DNA from: Marinococcus sp. PL1-022
GTDB taxonomy: Bacteria > Bacillota > Bacilli > Bacillales > Marinococcaceae
Length of the DNA stretch: 64,000 bases
Direction of reading: 5' to 3'
Assembly (NCBI RefSeq): GCF_033845285.1
Contig: NZ_JAWXCX010000001.1
Span: forward strand, 1,999,495-2,063,494
In this document: in pieces, positions 16,126-27,210 of the stretch
Layout: the number at the start of each line of letters is the position of its first letter
Numbering within the stretch: position 1 is the first letter of the stretch
Translations under genes and position numbers: made by a program
The notes under the pieces: generated by a model
The model's input: the letters and a program-made list of their open reading frames with translations, nothing else
Databases searched by the model: none
What the model was told of the DNA's origin: nothing

Positions 16126-18416
16126 GCCTGCTCATCCGGATCCTCTTCCCGGTTCTTCAGGCGTTCCCGAAGATACGAATACCGTTCATTTTTTGACTCC
16201 TGCTTTACCGCATACATAAATGCTTCCTTTTCCCCGCAGAGAATTAAATAGTCCTTTGCCCGTGTTATCGCTGTATACAACAAATTACGGCGCAGCATCC
16301 GCCGGTAGGACATCAGCATCGGGACGACCACGATGGGAAATTCGCTTCCCTGCGCCTTATGAATAGAAGTACAGTAGGCAAGAGTTATTTGTTTAAGGTC
16401 CTGGCGTGTGTAGCTGACTTCCTTTTCATCAAAGGAAAAAACAATCTGCATTTCTTTATCAACAGTTTCTTTTGCTTCAAAGACAGTTTCGAGCACGCCT
16501 TTATCTCCGTTATATATCCCTTCTTCACCGTTATTTACGAGCTGTAGAACGATATCATCCTTCTGGTAAACAGCGTCGCCGAAGGTTACACTCCGCTTTT
16601 GAGGCGTCCGGGGATTAAACATTTCCTGCAGACGTTCATTTAAGGCGTGGATCCCTGCCTCCCCGCGGTACATCGGGGCAAGCACCTGAATATCCATCGG
16701 ATCGTAGCCCTTCCGAATGGCGCCGGCACACGTTTTCTCCACCACATCGGCCACCTGGCCTTTCGTGCACGGGAAAAACCGCCGGTCTTCAAACGGCTGT
16801 TCAAAATCGTCCGGGAGCCCCCCTTCCTTCATCGCGTGGGCCAGCTCTACAATCGACGACTGATTGGTCTGCCTGTACACCACCGATAAGCTCACGGTCG
16901 GTATAGTACCGGCTTCAAGCAGATCTCCAAGCACCTGGCCCGGTCCTACCGAAGGGAGCTGGTCTTCATCGCCCACAAACACGACCTTCATTCCCTTCGG
17001 GACCGCCCGAATCAGCTGATTTGCAAGCCACATGTCCACCATGGACACTTCGTCGACAATCAGCAGTTCCCCTTCGAGGGGCTCGTACTCATCCTTCTCA
17101 AACAGTTCGTTCTCTCCTTCCCCGCTAAACCCGAGAAGCTTATGAATCGTCACTGCCCGCAGGCCGGTGGACTCCTTCATCCGTTTCGCCGCCCGTCCGG
17201 TCGGCGCAGCAAGCAATACAGGGAAGGGCTTCTTGCCTGAATATTCGGAAGGATCCAACGAAACATCATACAGCGACGCGTATACTTCCACGATGGCCCG
17301 GATGATCGTAGTCTTACCGGTTCCCGGCCCGCCGGTAAGAAGCATTACCGGCTCTTCCATAGCCGTATGGATCGCTTCTTTCTGCTGCTCGGCATACTCA
17401 ATATCAAATTTTTCTTCCACTTTTCCGAGAGCCTGCAGCAGATCTGCCTGGGAATGTTCTTTTTCTTCTGCTTCCTCCTGCAGCTTATGCACCCTACCTG
17501 CAAACCCTTTTTCCGCAAAATACAAAGAGGCAATATACACACGATCATCGTCAATCTGCACCCGTTCTTCGTTTACAAGCTCCTGCAGGACAAGCTTCAG
17601 CTCCTGCTGATCAATGGTAACAGCAGGGTCTGCAAGCAGCTGTTCTGCGCTGTCAAGCAGCTGCTGCTTCGGAATATACACATGCCCGTCCTGCATCGTC
17701 CGTTCATACAGTTCAAACAGCACTCCCGCCTTCAGACGGCTTGGGTCATTTTTTTGGATGCCGGTATTTTCCCCGAGCCGGTCCGCTTTTGTAAACCCGA
17801 CCCCGTCCACGTCCCAGACGAGCTGATAGGGATCATGCCGAATAATATCGAGCGTCCGCTCGCGGTATTGATTGTATATTTTCACGCCCAGATCGGTACC
17901 AAAGCCGTAGCGTACAAGAAGGGTCATGGCATGCTCCATGCCTTGATTTTCGAGCATAGCCGTGCGGATTTGTTTGCGCTTTTCTTCATTTAGGCCTGGG
18001 ATTTTTTCAAGCGCTTCCGGACGCTCAAGCACTTCATCAATCACTTTTGCCCCAAAGCGATCAACCAGTTTTTCTGCTGTTTTTGGCCCGATATACGGGA
18101 ATCGGTCGCTCGATAAGTAGTCAATTAACGCTGATCGTTCGGTCGGTATTTCCTTTTGATAAGAAATGACCTGATACTGGGTGCCAAACCGCGGATGCTG
18201 TTTAATCTCGCCGTTAAAGCGGTACCGTTCATTTGCCTCCACCGTCGGAAGAATGCCAACAATGGTCGTTGTGCTTTCATCAAAGGAGGGTATCGATTCT
18301 TTAATTTTCACTTTCGCTACGGTGTAGCCGTTTTCTTCATTCCGGAATATAACGTGCTGCACCGTGCCGAGGACGTAGGGTTCGAGCAGTTCCTGTTCAT
18401 CGTGTCCGTTCTCCAT
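16122..18416 (-). CDS. recD2: ATP-dependent DNA helicase RecD2
   Basis: A 764-residue SF1 5'-3' helicase of the RecBC-independent RecD2 type, involved in replication fork and mismatch-repair-related work. An N-terminal OB-like part and helix-hairpin-helix repeats (IGPKTAEKLVDRFG and YGFGTDLGVKIYNQY regions) precede the motor. The Walker A is GGPGTGKTT with Lys368, motif II is LLIVDEVSMVD, and SIHKAQGSEFPIVVV with NLLYTAITRAK are near the end. It lies 9 bases after the TPR gene and its 3' end holds the alaS promoter. Confidence 0.95.
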   Translation of the reverse strand: MENGHDEQELLEPYVLGTVQHVIFRNEENGYTVAKVKIKESIPSFDESTTTIVGILPTVEANERYRFNGEIKQHPRFGTQYQVISYQKEIPTERSALIDYLSSDRFPYIGPKTAEKLVDRFGAKVIDEVLERPEALEKIPGLNEEKRKQIRTAMLENQGMEHAMTLLVRYGFGTDLGVKIYNQYRERTLDIIRHDPYQLVWDVDGVGFTKADRLGENTGIQKNDPSRLKAGVLFELYERTMQDGHVYIPKQQLLDSAEQLLADPAVTIDQQELKLVLQELVNEERVQIDDDRVYIASLYFAEKGFAGRVHKLQEEAEEKEHSQADLLQALGKVEEKFDIEYAEQQKEAIHTAMEEPVMLLTGGPGTGKTTIIRAIVEVYASLYDVSLDPSEYSGKKPFPVLLAAPTGRAAKRMKESTGLRAVTIHKLLGFSGEGENELFEKDEYEPLEGELLIVDEVSMVDMWLANQLIRAVPKGMKVVFVGDEDQLPSVGPGQVLGDLLEAGTIPTVSLSVVYRQTNQSSIVELAHAMKEGGLPDDFEQPFEDRRFFPCTKGQVADVVEKTCAGAIRKGYDPMDIQVLAPMYRGEAGIHALNERLQEMFNPRTPQKRSVTFGDAVYQKDDIVLQLVNNGEEGIYNGDKGVLETVFEAKETVDKEMQIVFSFDEKEVSYTRQDLKQITLAYCTSIHKAQGSEFPIVVVPMLMSYRRMLRRNLLYTAITRAKDYLILCGEKEAFMYAVKQESKNERYSYLRERLKNREEDPDEQA

Positions 18417-18425
18417 AGCACAACC

Positions 18426-19088
18426 TCACTTTTCGCTGAGCAGCTGCTGAACCTGCTGTCTGCCGTTTTCTGCCAGTGCATGTTCAGGCTCTGCTTCAAG
18501 TGCTTTCTCGAAGAACCTGAGTGCTTCTTCCGCCCGTTCATTAAACAGAGCAGCCACTCCCAGATTGTAATGGGCATCGGCATGGTCCGGGTCCTGCTCC
18601 ACCACTTTTTTAAATTCTGCTTCAGCCTGATCGACCTCCTCCTGCTGGGCGAGCGACAGCGCATAGTAATATCTGGCTTCGGCGTCTGATTCATCGAGCT
18701 CCACGGAGCGCTTGAAATTAGCAATAGCGTACGGAAGACGGTCGGACTGCAGGTAGCTCAGTCCGAGCATAAAAAACAGACTCGAGTCTTCAAGCCCCTG
18801 CTGCTGGGCTCCTTTATACATCGTAATGGCCTCGGCGTACTCCTCCCGGTTATATAGTACATTACCAGCCCCGTAATAGGCTGTTGCAGCCGTTTCATCT
18901 ACTTGCAGTGCCTTGGTGAAAAAACGGATGGCTTTGTCGTCTTCCCCCGCTTCGGCAAGCAGATTACCAAAATTTATGTACGCGACAGGATCATTTGGCT
19001 CCAATTCCATCTGCTCGTTCAAAAGCCTTGCTGCTTCTTCAAACTCCCCGTTTTGTAAGTGCTCCATTGCCTGCTGATTTTTATCCAT
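18426..19088 (-). CDS. yrrB: TPR repeat protein YrrB
   Basis: A 220-residue soluble protein built of about six tetratricopeptide repeats, each with the W/L-G-Y-A-F-A-P pattern, for example DPVAYINFGNLLAEAG and HADAHYNLGVAALFNE. It is likely a protein-binding scaffold with no catalytic residues. In bacilli it sits between mnmA and recD2, as here. The spacing to recD2 suggests one transcript. The binding partner is unknown. Confidence 0.92.
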   Translation of the reverse strand: MDKNQQAMEHLQNGEFEEAARLLNEQMELEPNDPVAYINFGNLLAEAGEDDKAIRFFTKALQVDETAATAYYGAGNVLYNREEYAEAITMYKGAQQQGLEDSSLFFMLGLSYLQSDRLPYAIANFKRSVELDESDAEARYYYALSLAQQEEVDQAEAEFKKVVEQDPDHADAHYNLGVAALFNERAEEALRFFEKALEAEPEHALAENGRQQVQQLLSEK

Positions 19089-19173
19089 ACTATCATCCTT
19101 TTCAAGTCTTCTTACTGTATTATTTCACGATCCGGGGTGATTGAAAAGCCTCCCCGGCACACTGAATAAACCA

Positions 19174-21437
<2,264 letters not shown>

Positions 21438-21598
21438 ATTCTTCTCCTCCTAATGGAGTTATTTCATATAATCGTGATAACATTATTTTTCACATTAACA
21501 AATAGGAGATTTTTTGTCTATTTCCTTGCCTGTGCTTTCATTTCCCGTGTAATATATATTTTGTTTCCTATTATTTTATGAAAGTGCGGGATGTGTGA

Positions 21599-22198
21599 GT
21601 GAAAAATGTTTGGATGCTCCGGCCTTTACCTAACGGCACCAACCAGCTGCATAATTTTCTGGAATATGACTTTATCGCTATTGGATATCCTATCGGCAAA
21701 TCCTTGAACGGGCTCAGCTACGAAAAGGTCAAAAAAGAATTGGCCCGCTTTGATATGGATGAAGGTGCCACCAACGTGTACAATTTTATTTCCCAGATGA
21801 AACTGGACGACCTTGTGATTGTTCCGGACGACAACAACCGTGACGTTTATTTCTGCACGGTTACCTCACAGTATATTTATGTACCAAACGTTGATAATCA
21901 GAAAAAGGGGCTCGGCTATCCCCATCAGAAGACCGTCAGCTGGTTTTTTAATAAAGAGCCGCTCAACCGTAATGATTTCAGTAAAGAGCTGCAGGCCTCC
22001 CTGCGCTCGCCAAAAACTATTACAGACTTAACCCATCACCTGGACGTGCTGAATGAAATCATCTTTGATGTAGCGTTTATCAGCGGCGGCGTGCTGAAGG
22101 GCAAAGCGATTGAAACGGTCAGGGAGCTGCTTGAAGAGCATCAAACAGTCGACACAAGGCTCCGGGCAGCCGAGCTTGCACTTAAATATGATCTTTAA
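21599..22198 (+). CDS. Stand-alone protein resembling the N-terminal (EVE/PUA-like) domain of Mrr-type restriction proteins
   Basis: A 199-residue protein. The pattern VWMLRPLPNGTNQLHNFLEY, then FIAIGYP near residues 25-31, NVYNFISQMKLDDLVIVPD, a YFCTVTSQYIYVP strand, YPHQKTVSW and a late LRSPKTITDL resembles from memory the N-terminal recognition domain that in other bacteria precedes a Mrr nuclease domain. Here no nuclease motif follows; the last about 50 residues look helical. The GTG 21599 start is forced by a stop just upstream, and the ribosome site is weak. It sits alone between yrvO and cymR. Function is unknown; nucleic-acid base reading is an inference. Confidence 0.6.
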   Translation: MKNVWMLRPLPNGTNQLHNFLEYDFIAIGYPIGKSLNGLSYEKVKKELARFDMDEGATNVYNFISQMKLDDLVIVPDDNNRDVYFCTVTSQYIYVPNVDNQKKGLGYPHQKTVSWFFNKEPLNRNDFSKELQASLRSPKTITDLTHHLDVLNEIIFDVAFISGGVLKGKAIETVRELLEEHQTVDTRLRAAELALKYDL

Positions 22199-22261
22199 CC
22201 CCGGCGCAAGCATTTTATTTTGCAATGAAGACCATGTGATAGCATTTTGTGAAAAACACCA

Positions 22262-22300
22262 TTATAAAAATCTCCATGCCCTTATGCAGCATGGAGATTT
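22262..22300 (-). terminator. Terminator of cymR
   Basis: AAATCTCCATGC pairs with GCATGGAGATTT (12 bp, 9-base loop) and continues into TTATAA on the minus strand. It lies between convergent genes. Confidence 0.8.
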
Positions 22301-22327
22301 CGCATATATGCGCCCGAGCTTCAGGGC

Positions 22328-22747
22328 TTAGATGTAAAACATATAATTTTCCTGTTCTTCGTCACCCTGATACTCCGCCAGATAATCAAGGGTAGTACTA
22401 TCGAGTACATCCTTCACGGCATCCCGGATTTTCAGCCACAAGTCCCGTTTAGCCGGCTCTTCGTCATCGAGGACTTCGACCGGGCTGATCGGGCCTTCAA
22501 GGACACGGATAATATCTCCCGCTGTAATGTCAGCCGGTTCTTTGGAAAGCATATAGCCGCCGTAGGCCCCCCTTACGCTTTTCACGAGGCTCGCGTTTCG
22601 AAGCGGAGCAATCAACTGCTCCAAATAATGCTCGGAAAGGTTATGGTCCCGTGCAATTGATTTTAAGGACGTGGGGCCGCTTCCATGCTTTCTCGCGAGC
22701 GCCATCATAATCGTCAATCCGTATCTGCCTTTAGTTGAAATTTTCAA
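22328..22747 (-). CDS. cymR: Rrf2 family regulator of cysteine metabolism CymR
   Basis: A 139-residue winged-helix repressor of the Rrf2 family. It starts MKISTKGRYGLT from a TTG codon at 22747, nine bases after AGGAAGGG; an in-frame ATG three codons earlier abuts that site. The helix LSEHYLEQLIAPLRNASLVKS and wing RGAYGGYMLS are clear, and ITAGDIIRVLEGPISPVEV is typical of CymR. No Cys cluster for iron-sulfur binding is present, as expected. In B. subtilis CymR works with CysK to control cysteine genes. Confidence 0.95.
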   Translation of the reverse strand: MKISTKGRYGLTIMMALARKHGSGPTSLKSIARDHNLSEHYLEQLIAPLRNASLVKSVRGAYGGYMLSKEPADITAGDIIRVLEGPISPVEVLDDEEPAKRDLWLKIRDAVKDVLDSTTLDYLAEYQGDEEQENYMFYI

Positions 22748-22967
22748 TGCCGTCATCCCTTCCTGTCAGGCCTGTCATTACCTGTTACGTCTTCAATGAT
22801 CCCGCTGATTGATTAGTTGCTTTGTCACCTGGCTGCCCTTTTCTAATGCTGATAAAAACAGTTGGAATTAATGCTAGTATATCATACCTGCAGTACGCTG
22901 TTCATCCTCATAAATGAGAAAACATGATACAATTTCAACATGAAACGTATATGAAAGGAGAAACTCT

Positions 22968-24251
22968 ATGTCATCCAAACAGCCTCTTGCCTACCGGATG
23001 CGTCCTGGCTCTATCGAAGAAGTCGCCGGCCAGGAGCATATTCTCGGGGAAGGCAAAATGATTGCGCGTATGGTGGAAACAAAAAAGCTTTCCTCCATGA
23101 TTTTGTATGGCCCCCCGGGCACTGGAAAAACATCGATTGCTTCTGCCATCGCAGGAAGTACAGACATTGCCTTTAAAAAAATGAACGCCGTTATGAACAA
23201 TAAAAAAGACATGGAACTCGCCGTTCAGGAAGCCAAAATGTCCGATCAGCTTATTGTCATTATGGATGAAGTGCACCGGCTCGATAAAACGAAACAGGAT
23301 TTTCTGCTTCCCTACCTTGAGAGTGGGCTGATCATTATGATTGGCGCTACTACTGCCAATCCCTATCATGCTATTAACCCCGCGATACGCAGCCGCACAC
23401 ATATATTTGAGGTGCTGCCGCTTTCCATACCGGAAATGAAACAGCTGATCGAACGCAGCCTCCATGATCCGCAGAATGGGATGGGCGCGTACCGGACGGA
23501 AATAACCGGGGAGGCACATACACATCTGGCCGAAGCGGGCGGAGGCGATGTGCGTGCTGCGCTTAATGCGCTTGAGCTTGCCGTACTAAGTACGAAGCCG
23601 GATGACGACGGCATCATCCGCATTACTAAGAGTGTCGCTGAGGAATGCATTCAACAGAAGCGTTTCACTCATGATAAAGACGGCGATCACCATTACGATG
23701 TGCTCTCCGCCTTCCAAAAATCTATTCGGGGCAGTGATCCTGACGCCGCGCTGCATTACCTGGCCCGTTTAATTGAAGCAGGGGACTTAGTCAGCATCGG
23801 CCGCCGGCTTATCGTCACCGCCTATGAGGATATCGGGCTGGCAAGCCCCCAGGCAGCACCAAGAGCCCTGGCTGCTGTTGAAGCCGCCGAACGGCTGGGC
23901 TTCCCTGAAGGAAGAATCCCGCTCGCAGATGCCGTCATAGAGCTCTGCCTCTCCCCAAAATCAAACAGCGCCTACAAAGCGCTTGATGCCGCCCGGGAGG
24001 CGATGCTGAAGGCAGGCACGCCGTCTATCCCCTCCCACCTCCGGGATTCGCATTACAAAGGGGCAGAAGCCCTCGGCCGCGGCAGCGAATACGAGTACCC
24101 GCACAACGACGAACGGGGGTGGGTTTCCCAGCAGTACCTGCCGGACAAGCTCAAAAACGAGCAGTACTACGAACCAAAAAGCAACAGCAAATTTGAAAAA
24201 GCCCTGGCGGACGTGTACCGCCAGATCAAACCAGCCAAGAAGAAAACGTAA
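22968..24251 (+). CDS. rarA: Replication-associated recombination protein RarA
   Basis: A 427-residue AAA+ ATPase of the RarA/MgsA/WRNIP1 family that acts at stalled forks. Walker A is YGPPGTGKTS with Lys54, Walker B is LIVIMDEVHRLDK, and sensor 1 is MIGATTANP. The C-terminal tetramerisation part contains YDVLSAFQKSIRGSDPDAA and the late HYKGAEALGRG. Length is normal. It is monocistronic and convergent with the sensor kinase gene. Confidence 0.96.
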   Translation: MSSKQPLAYRMRPGSIEEVAGQEHILGEGKMIARMVETKKLSSMILYGPPGTGKTSIASAIAGSTDIAFKKMNAVMNNKKDMELAVQEAKMSDQLIVIMDEVHRLDKTKQDFLLPYLESGLIIMIGATTANPYHAINPAIRSRTHIFEVLPLSIPEMKQLIERSLHDPQNGMGAYRTEITGEAHTHLAEAGGGDVRAALNALELAVLSTKPDDDGIIRITKSVAEECIQQKRFTHDKDGDHHYDVLSAFQKSIRGSDPDAALHYLARLIEAGDLVSIGRRLIVTAYEDIGLASPQAAPRALAAVEAAERLGFPEGRIPLADAVIELCLSPKSNSAYKALDAAREAMLKAGTPSIPSHLRDSHYKGAEALGRGSEYEYPHNDERGWVSQQYLPDKLKNEQYYEPKSNSKFEKALADVYRQIKPAKKKT

Positions 24252-24295
24252 GCCGCCGGCGATGCTTCCAGTGTCTGTCGAGACATTGTTTACGC

Positions 24296-24322
24296 AAAAA
24301 AGACGCCTTAAGTGAAGGCGCC
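24296..24322. terminator. Terminator between rarA and the sensor kinase
   Basis: GGCGCCTT / AAGGCGTC arms around a short loop, with a T run on the minus strand and CCTTTAATTT on plus. It can serve both convergent genes. Confidence 0.75.
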
Positions 24323-24323
24323 T

Positions 24324-26507
24324 TTAATTTGCGTTTTGACTGTCACTGCTTATCGATTCCCCGGCCAGCTGCGCCGGCAGACGCACATTGAATTCGGTTC
24401 CGCTGCCAGGAGTGGAATCCACCTCCAGCGTGCCCTTAAAATCCTCCACAATCTGAAACACGGTCATCAGCCCGAGACCGGTTCCATTTGATTTGGTGGT
24501 ATAAAAAGGGTTTCCGATCTTCTGCAGCTGCTCTTCACTCATACCGCTTCCCGTATCCTTTATTTTCACTTCAAAATACGGTTCCCCGGTCCAGTGCATG
24601 GATGTTTCCACCCGCAGCACGCCTCCCTCCGGCATTGCCTCCAGGCCATTTTTGATCAGGTTCACAAACACCTGGGATAATTTCTTGCGATCCCCGATTA
24701 TTTCCGGAAGATCACCAAAATTCGTGTAAATGAACGTTTTGTTTTTCACAGCCTGCTGACTGTACAATTCAAGCAGTTCCTCAAGCAGACTGTTCACCTG
24801 AATACCGTGTTCATCCCCGGAGCCGGTAGGTCTGGCAAGACCCAGCAAATCCTCCACAATGCTGTTCATCCGGTCAATTTCGTTAAGCACTAAATCGTAA
24901 TGCTGAATGTCCTTTTCCTTCTTCGCCGACTGGCGGAACAGCTGCACAAATCCTTTTATGGTCGTGAGCGGATTCCTGATTTCATGCGCAAATCCTGCAG
25001 ACAGCTGTCCGACCATTTTCAGCTTTTCGCTCCGGACAAGCTCATTTTCCATGTCCTTCTTTTCTGTAATATCGTTAAATATAAGTACAATGCCCTCAGA
25101 GGACTTCTGAGCATCCACGGGAGGAAGAATTGTCATATTCACCAGAAAGGTCCGGTTTTTTTCGTTGATTGGCACTTCGATTTCCTTCATCTCAAGCTGC
25201 ATGTCGTTCAGGCGGTGTTCTTCTATTTCACGGGCAAAATTCCGGAAATCTTCAGATTTTTCCATTACCTGCTGCACGGAGTGACCAAGTGCGTCTTTCC
25301 GGTCGAGTCCAAACAGTTTTTCACACGTGGCATTAAACGTGGTGATATTCGTAAAATCCCTGGAGACAGCTATTACTCCATTATCTGTCGTTTCCAGAAT
25401 CATCGTGGACTGGCGGTGTCCCCGCTCCCGCTCTTCAAGCTGCTCTGACATATGGTTAAATGTATTAGTCAGCACATCCACTTCTTCGTAGGCATTCGTC
25501 TGCAGCGGAAATACCTTTTTGCCTATAGCAAAACGGCTTGTCGCTTCTGCAAGGCGCTCGACAGGATGCACAATGTATTTGGACAGCTTAAAAACGGCAA
25601 ACACCGTAATAATTAAAACAACGCTGAAAACAAACAGGTAGCTGTAGACGAGCTGCCGGAGATTCGCATAAAATCCGCTTTTTGGCACTGTATAGCCTAC
25701 GTACCATTCATTTGCCAGACTCCCTACGTTCTCCACCGGGGTGATTACGGAAACATCGTTTCCGTGCTCGATCAGCTGCTCCTCCTGCCCGGCGATCAGT
25801 TCCTCAATAGAATTCTCTTCCATCCCCTGCTCTTCAAGAAAGCTTTCCTCGAGCACGTAGCCCGAGTTGGGATAGGCAATGTATTCTCCTTCATTATTAA
25901 CCACAAAGGCCTGGCCGGAAAAACGTTCATGCTCGCCCATTTTATTCAGGCGCTGCCAGAGCACCTCCCATAGCGCATTTTCATTAATGGAGGGAGAAAT
26001 CACCGCTGTCACTCTGCCTGCATCATTTTCAACCGGTGCTGCCAGAGGAATGATTGGCTGCTTTAAAATGGGATCTATAAACGCTTCTTCAAGCGTTGGA
26101 TTCCCCTCCCGTGCCTTCTGGTACCATACGCGGTCGGAGACGTTTTTGCCTATCACTTCATCCCGGGTGGACGTAACAATATCTCCATTTGTATCTATGT
26201 AAACAATTCCCATATATAAATTTTCTGCTTCCACCATTTGCTCGAGTTCGTTTCGTATGTCGGAAGGCGCTGCGTTCTCATCCTGCAGAACAGGATTCAT
26301 TGTCATCATGTCCAGGTCATTCATTCGTTCCGATAAAACGCTCTCCATCGTCAATGACAGATTATTGGACAGCGAAAATAAAGAACCCTCAAGCTGGGAT
26401 TCCATTTCTGAACGCTGCGATTCGAACAAAACCACTCCAAAAATCAGCAGTGGGAGCGCTGTTATGATTAAGGTGATTACCAGAAGCTTAGAGCGGAGTT
26501 TTCTCAA
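24324..26507 (-). CDS. Membrane sensor histidine kinase (dCache-HAMP-PAS-HisKA-HATPase)
   Basis: A 727-residue two-component sensor. In order: membrane helix near residues 8-28, an extracytoplasmic dCache-like sensor with FQSQRSEM-type start and YIDTNGDIVTSTRDEVIG, a second helix LVYSYLFVFSVVLIITVFAV, HAMP, a PAS domain (DNGVIAVSRDFTNITTFNA) and the kinase core. The phosphorylated histidine is His508 in FAHEIRNPLTT; N box VNLIKNGLEAM and G boxes DTGSGMSEEQ and SNGTGLGLMTV follow. The start is TTG 26507 after AGGTGA; the frame stays open into the 6S RNA gene. No response regulator is adjacent, as for sporulation-type orphan kinases. Confidence 0.88.
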   Translation of the reverse strand: MRKLRSKLLVITLIITALPLLIFGVVLFESQRSEMESQLEGSLFSLSNNLSLTMESVLSERMNDLDMMTMNPVLQDENAAPSDIRNELEQMVEAENLYMGIVYIDTNGDIVTSTRDEVIGKNVSDRVWYQKAREGNPTLEEAFIDPILKQPIIPLAAPVENDAGRVTAVISPSINENALWEVLWQRLNKMGEHERFSGQAFVVNNEGEYIAYPNSGYVLEESFLEEQGMEENSIEELIAGQEEQLIEHGNDVSVITPVENVGSLANEWYVGYTVPKSGFYANLRQLVYSYLFVFSVVLIITVFAVFKLSKYIVHPVERLAEATSRFAIGKKVFPLQTNAYEEVDVLTNTFNHMSEQLEERERGHRQSTMILETTDNGVIAVSRDFTNITTFNATCEKLFGLDRKDALGHSVQQVMEKSEDFRNFAREIEEHRLNDMQLEMKEIEVPINEKNRTFLVNMTILPPVDAQKSSEGIVLIFNDITEKKDMENELVRSEKLKMVGQLSAGFAHEIRNPLTTIKGFVQLFRQSAKKEKDIQHYDLVLNEIDRMNSIVEDLLGLARPTGSGDEHGIQVNSLLEELLELYSQQAVKNKTFIYTNFGDLPEIIGDRKKLSQVFVNLIKNGLEAMPEGGVLRVETSMHWTGEPYFEVKIKDTGSGMSEEQLQKIGNPFYTTKSNGTGLGLMTVFQIVEDFKGTLEVDSTPGSGTEFNVRLPAQLAGESISSDSQNAN

Positions 26508-26568
26508 TGTATGTTCACCTGCGTTTCTCTTACTGCCGTGACGATCCACCCGTTTCCCGGATTCATGT

Positions 26569-26603
26569 AAAAAACCTCCGGTGCACTGTTCACGCGCCGG
26601 AGG
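26569..26603 (-). terminator. Terminator between 6S RNA and the kinase
   Basis: CCTCCGGCGC and GTGCCGGAGG-like arms (plus 26575-26584 and 26594-26603) pair with one G-T and are followed by six Ts on the minus strand. Confidence 0.8.
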
Positions 26604-26619
26604 ATTCATAACAATTTGG

Positions 26620-26819
26620 ATAAAACAGGAAGAGTCCCAATGTGCCGTCAAACGAACTTGTTTTTGAACCTGCTCATGGCAGGTGGGTGCCTTGCTTGTT
26701 CGTTCATACTTCCTCAAGCATTGAGGCTTGTACTCCAGAACAAGACGACAGGCTCCCAATGTGAAAGTGTTGGCTCAAAACGATCAGTGCTTCACGAACA
26801 CCTCAGGACTCTTCACATT
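26620..26819 (-). ncRNA. ssrS: 6S RNA (SsrS/BsrA-like)
   Basis: The minus strand gives an approximately 195-200 base RNA. Its ends GAAGAGTCC and GGACTCTTC form the closing stem. Internal parts include TTGGGAGCC and GGCACCCACCTGCC, which I recognise as the central-bubble flanks of Gram-positive 6S RNA. In B. subtilis a 6S gene also lies next to aspS. It mimics an open promoter and binds the SigA RNA polymerase. The 3' end may extend to the downstream terminator or be trimmed. Confidence 0.85.
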
Positions 26820-26824
26820 GTTTG

Positions 26825-26858
26825 ATTATATATTAGCACTTTCGTATAATTCGGTCAA
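26825..26858 (-). promoter_or_regulatory. Promoter of 6S RNA
   Basis: TATAAT (plus 26825-26830) lies seven bases before the likely RNA start. TTGACC (26853-26858) is 22 bases from it, which is long, but 17 bases from the overlapping TAATAT. Confidence 0.65.
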
Positions 26859-26909
26859 GAACGTTACTACAACATTCCAAGGTGCACAGAGCCTTAAAAG
26901 GAGCAGATG

Positions 26910-27206
26910 ATGACAGAAACACTAGCCAGGCTTAATGCCACGTATACGGAACAGGTGATTGAGGATTTCCAGAAAAAACGGGTTCCTGTGGAAGTCCCTC
27001 TTTGTTTAAAAGAAGATCACATCGCCTACGGCCATGATCAAAAGATCTCTTATCCTCTCAAGGAAGTGCTCGACGTTTCCTACCGCTATGAACCTGGAAA
27101 AATAGGCTTTCTTTATATTCATACGATCCAGGGCATCCGTACCTTTCAGATCAACTCAGACCCCGGTCGGTTTGTCGATCAGTTTCATCAGCTTGACCAT
27201 TTATAG
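26910..27206 (+). CDS. Small orphan protein, possibly PH-like
   Basis: A 98-residue soluble protein with a good ribosome site (AAAAGGAG, six bases before ATG 26910; ATG 26907 is closer and less likely). The middle and end, ISYPLKEVLDVSYRYE then GFLYIHTIQGIRTFQI and PGRFVDQFHQL, have the alternating strands and closing helix of a bacterial PH-like fold. That is only a shape impression. It is divergent from the 6S RNA and ends four bases before the aspS stop. No function is proposed. Confidence 0.6.
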   Translation: MTETLARLNATYTEQVIEDFQKKRVPVEVPLCLKEDHIAYGHDQKISYPLKEVLDVSYRYEPGKIGFLYIHTIQGIRTFQINSDPGRFVDQFHQLDHL

Positions 27207-27210
27207 CTTT

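Noticed and set aside
22291-22315. A short palindrome CGCATATATGCG after the cymR terminator
   Set aside because: Too short and isolated to call an operator; probably chance in A/T-rich spacer.
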